64,000 nt of DNA, taken from NCBI RefSeq assembly GCF_014647835.1, contig NZ_BMPY01000001.1, forward strand, positions 186,001 to 250,000, in the 5' to 3' direction. The translations under genes and the position numbers were made by a program. This document shows, piece after piece, positions 63,508-64,000 of this stretch. The notes under the pieces are model-generated. The model searched no databases. It was not told the DNA's origin and saw nothing but the letters and a program-made list of their open reading frames with translations. Each line of letters opens with the position of its first letter. The first letter of the stretch is position 1. Origin of the DNA: Microbispora rosea subsp. aerata. GTDB lineage: Bacteria > Actinomycetota > Actinomycetes > Streptosporangiales > Streptosporangiaceae.

Positions 63508-64000
63508 TTTCCGCCGCCGGGTACAGCCCGCTCATGGCGAGTGTGGGCGTCGACTCCGCAAGCACGCGCCGCAGTTGCCGTACGGCGGGCAGCGTGGGGT
63601 CGGCGTCCGCCAGCAGAGCCCTGGCCCGGGTGACGACGATCGAGGTGCGGTGCTCGGCGGGCACCTGCCGCAGCGCGTCGGCGGCGAGCCGGCAGGCCGC
63701 CTCGAGGTCGCCGTTCCTGGCCAGGTGGCTCGCCTGGTCGAGCAGGATCAGCGCGGGGTCGATGGTCTGGAAGCCCGGAGGATATCCGTCGATGCCCTGG
63801 ACCTGCTGGGTGTCCCCCAGCTCGATCAGCGTGCCGGTGCGGTAGAACTTCATCCGCTTTTCCGTGAAGACGAAGGCCAGGTCGTCCTGGCTGATGCCGC
63901 GCATGCGGGAGAAGATCTGCTCGGCCTCGGCGAGCGCGATCCTGGCGGCCTTGTCGTCCCCCATCCTGGCCAGCGCGCGGGCCTCGGCCGCCGCCGCCAG
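63500..64000 (-). CDS. TPR-type regulator C-terminal part, 5'-truncated by window end
   Basis: Open to the right edge of the window; 166 residues are visible. It is helical with TPR-like repeats: ARIALAEAEQIFSRMRG, AFVFTEKRMKFYRTGTLIEL, LILLDQASHLARNGDLEAAC and RLAADALRQVPAEHRTSIVV. This matches the C-terminal half of actinobacterial XRE-family regulators that carry TPR repeats; the helix-turn-helix would lie beyond base 64000. Its stop overlaps the start of the phosphotransferase gene, so the two form an operon and the regulator may sense or control that enzyme. Confidence 0.72.
   Translation of the reverse strand: MAAAAEARALARMGDDKAARIALAEAEQIFSRMRGISQDDLAFVFTEKRMKFYRTGTLIELGDTQQVQGIDGYPPGFQTIDPALILLDQASHLARNGDLEAACRLAADALRQVPAEHRTSIVVTRARALLADADPTLPAVRQLRRVLAESTPTLAMSGLYPAAESV

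Overview
The window looks like chromosomal DNA of a filamentous, high-GC actinomycete, most likely Streptosporangiaceae or a close relative. This is inferred from strong GC bias at third codon positions, GTG/TTG starts, an ergothioneine operon, actinobacterial DapD, a SigR-type sigma factor, DUF5753/DUF397 regulator pairs, DUF574 methyltransferases and a GH6 cellulase under a CelR-type operator. No rRNA, tRNA, CRISPR array or complete insertion sequence was seen.

Layout. 1-4.0 kb: end of a site-2-protease-like membrane peptidase, a small acidic protein, a SigR-like sigma factor without an adjacent anti-sigma gene, and a secreted 5'-nucleotidase. 4.1-10.3 kb: a translationally coupled three-gene operon (DUF559-type nuclease, winged-helix adaptor, 1383-residue protein with an N-terminal AAA ATPase and a C-terminal HerA/FtsK-like ATPase). 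This is the best candidate here for an undescribed, probably defence-related, system. 10.3-17.2 kb: methyltransferase, repeat-rich surface protein with a DUF4239 membrane partner, NAD(P)-binding protein, secreted zinc carboxypeptidase and an SPW-repeat membrane protein. 17.6-23.3 kb: Rieske ferredoxin and its reductase, then an IclR regulator divergent from betA-betB (choline to glycine betaine). 23.4-26.3 kb: a Mut7-C protein, an unknown anchored protein and a putative immunity gene. 26.4-32.0 kb: a giant secreted protein with DNRLRE, Ig-like and LamG modules ending in a NucA/NucB-type DNase domain, followed by the putative immunity gene; this is organised as a polymorphic toxin locus.

32.5-44.7 kb: an AraC regulator, then a nine-gene minus-strand operon whose neighbouring ORFs nearly all overlap or abut (carbamoyltransferase, four glycosyltransferases, GmhA, HldE, an SDR, a UDP-xylose-synthase-like epimerase). 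GmhB and a further glycosyltransferase lie divergently. Together these can make an NDP-heptose and build a carbamoylated heptose-containing glycan. 44.9-48.4 kb: small proteins, a deletion scar holding remnants of a sensor kinase and an FtsX-type permease, and an intact orphan histidine kinase. 48.4-52.5 kb: egtA-egtB-egtC-egtD for ergothioneine. 53.1-56.6 kb: an accessory patch with a HigBA-type toxin-antitoxin pair, the 3' remnant of a type I restriction HsdR gene, DUF6907 and hypothetical genes, and an XRE/DUF397 pair with a partial duplication. 56.6-64 kb: housekeeping and secretion genes: dapD, a GH6 cellulase, malate dehydrogenase, a DUF998 membrane protein, a cold-shock protein with a TTG start, an APH-fold phosphotransferase and a truncated XRE/TPR-type regulator.

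All family assignments come from reading motifs and protein architecture by eye. No database search was run.
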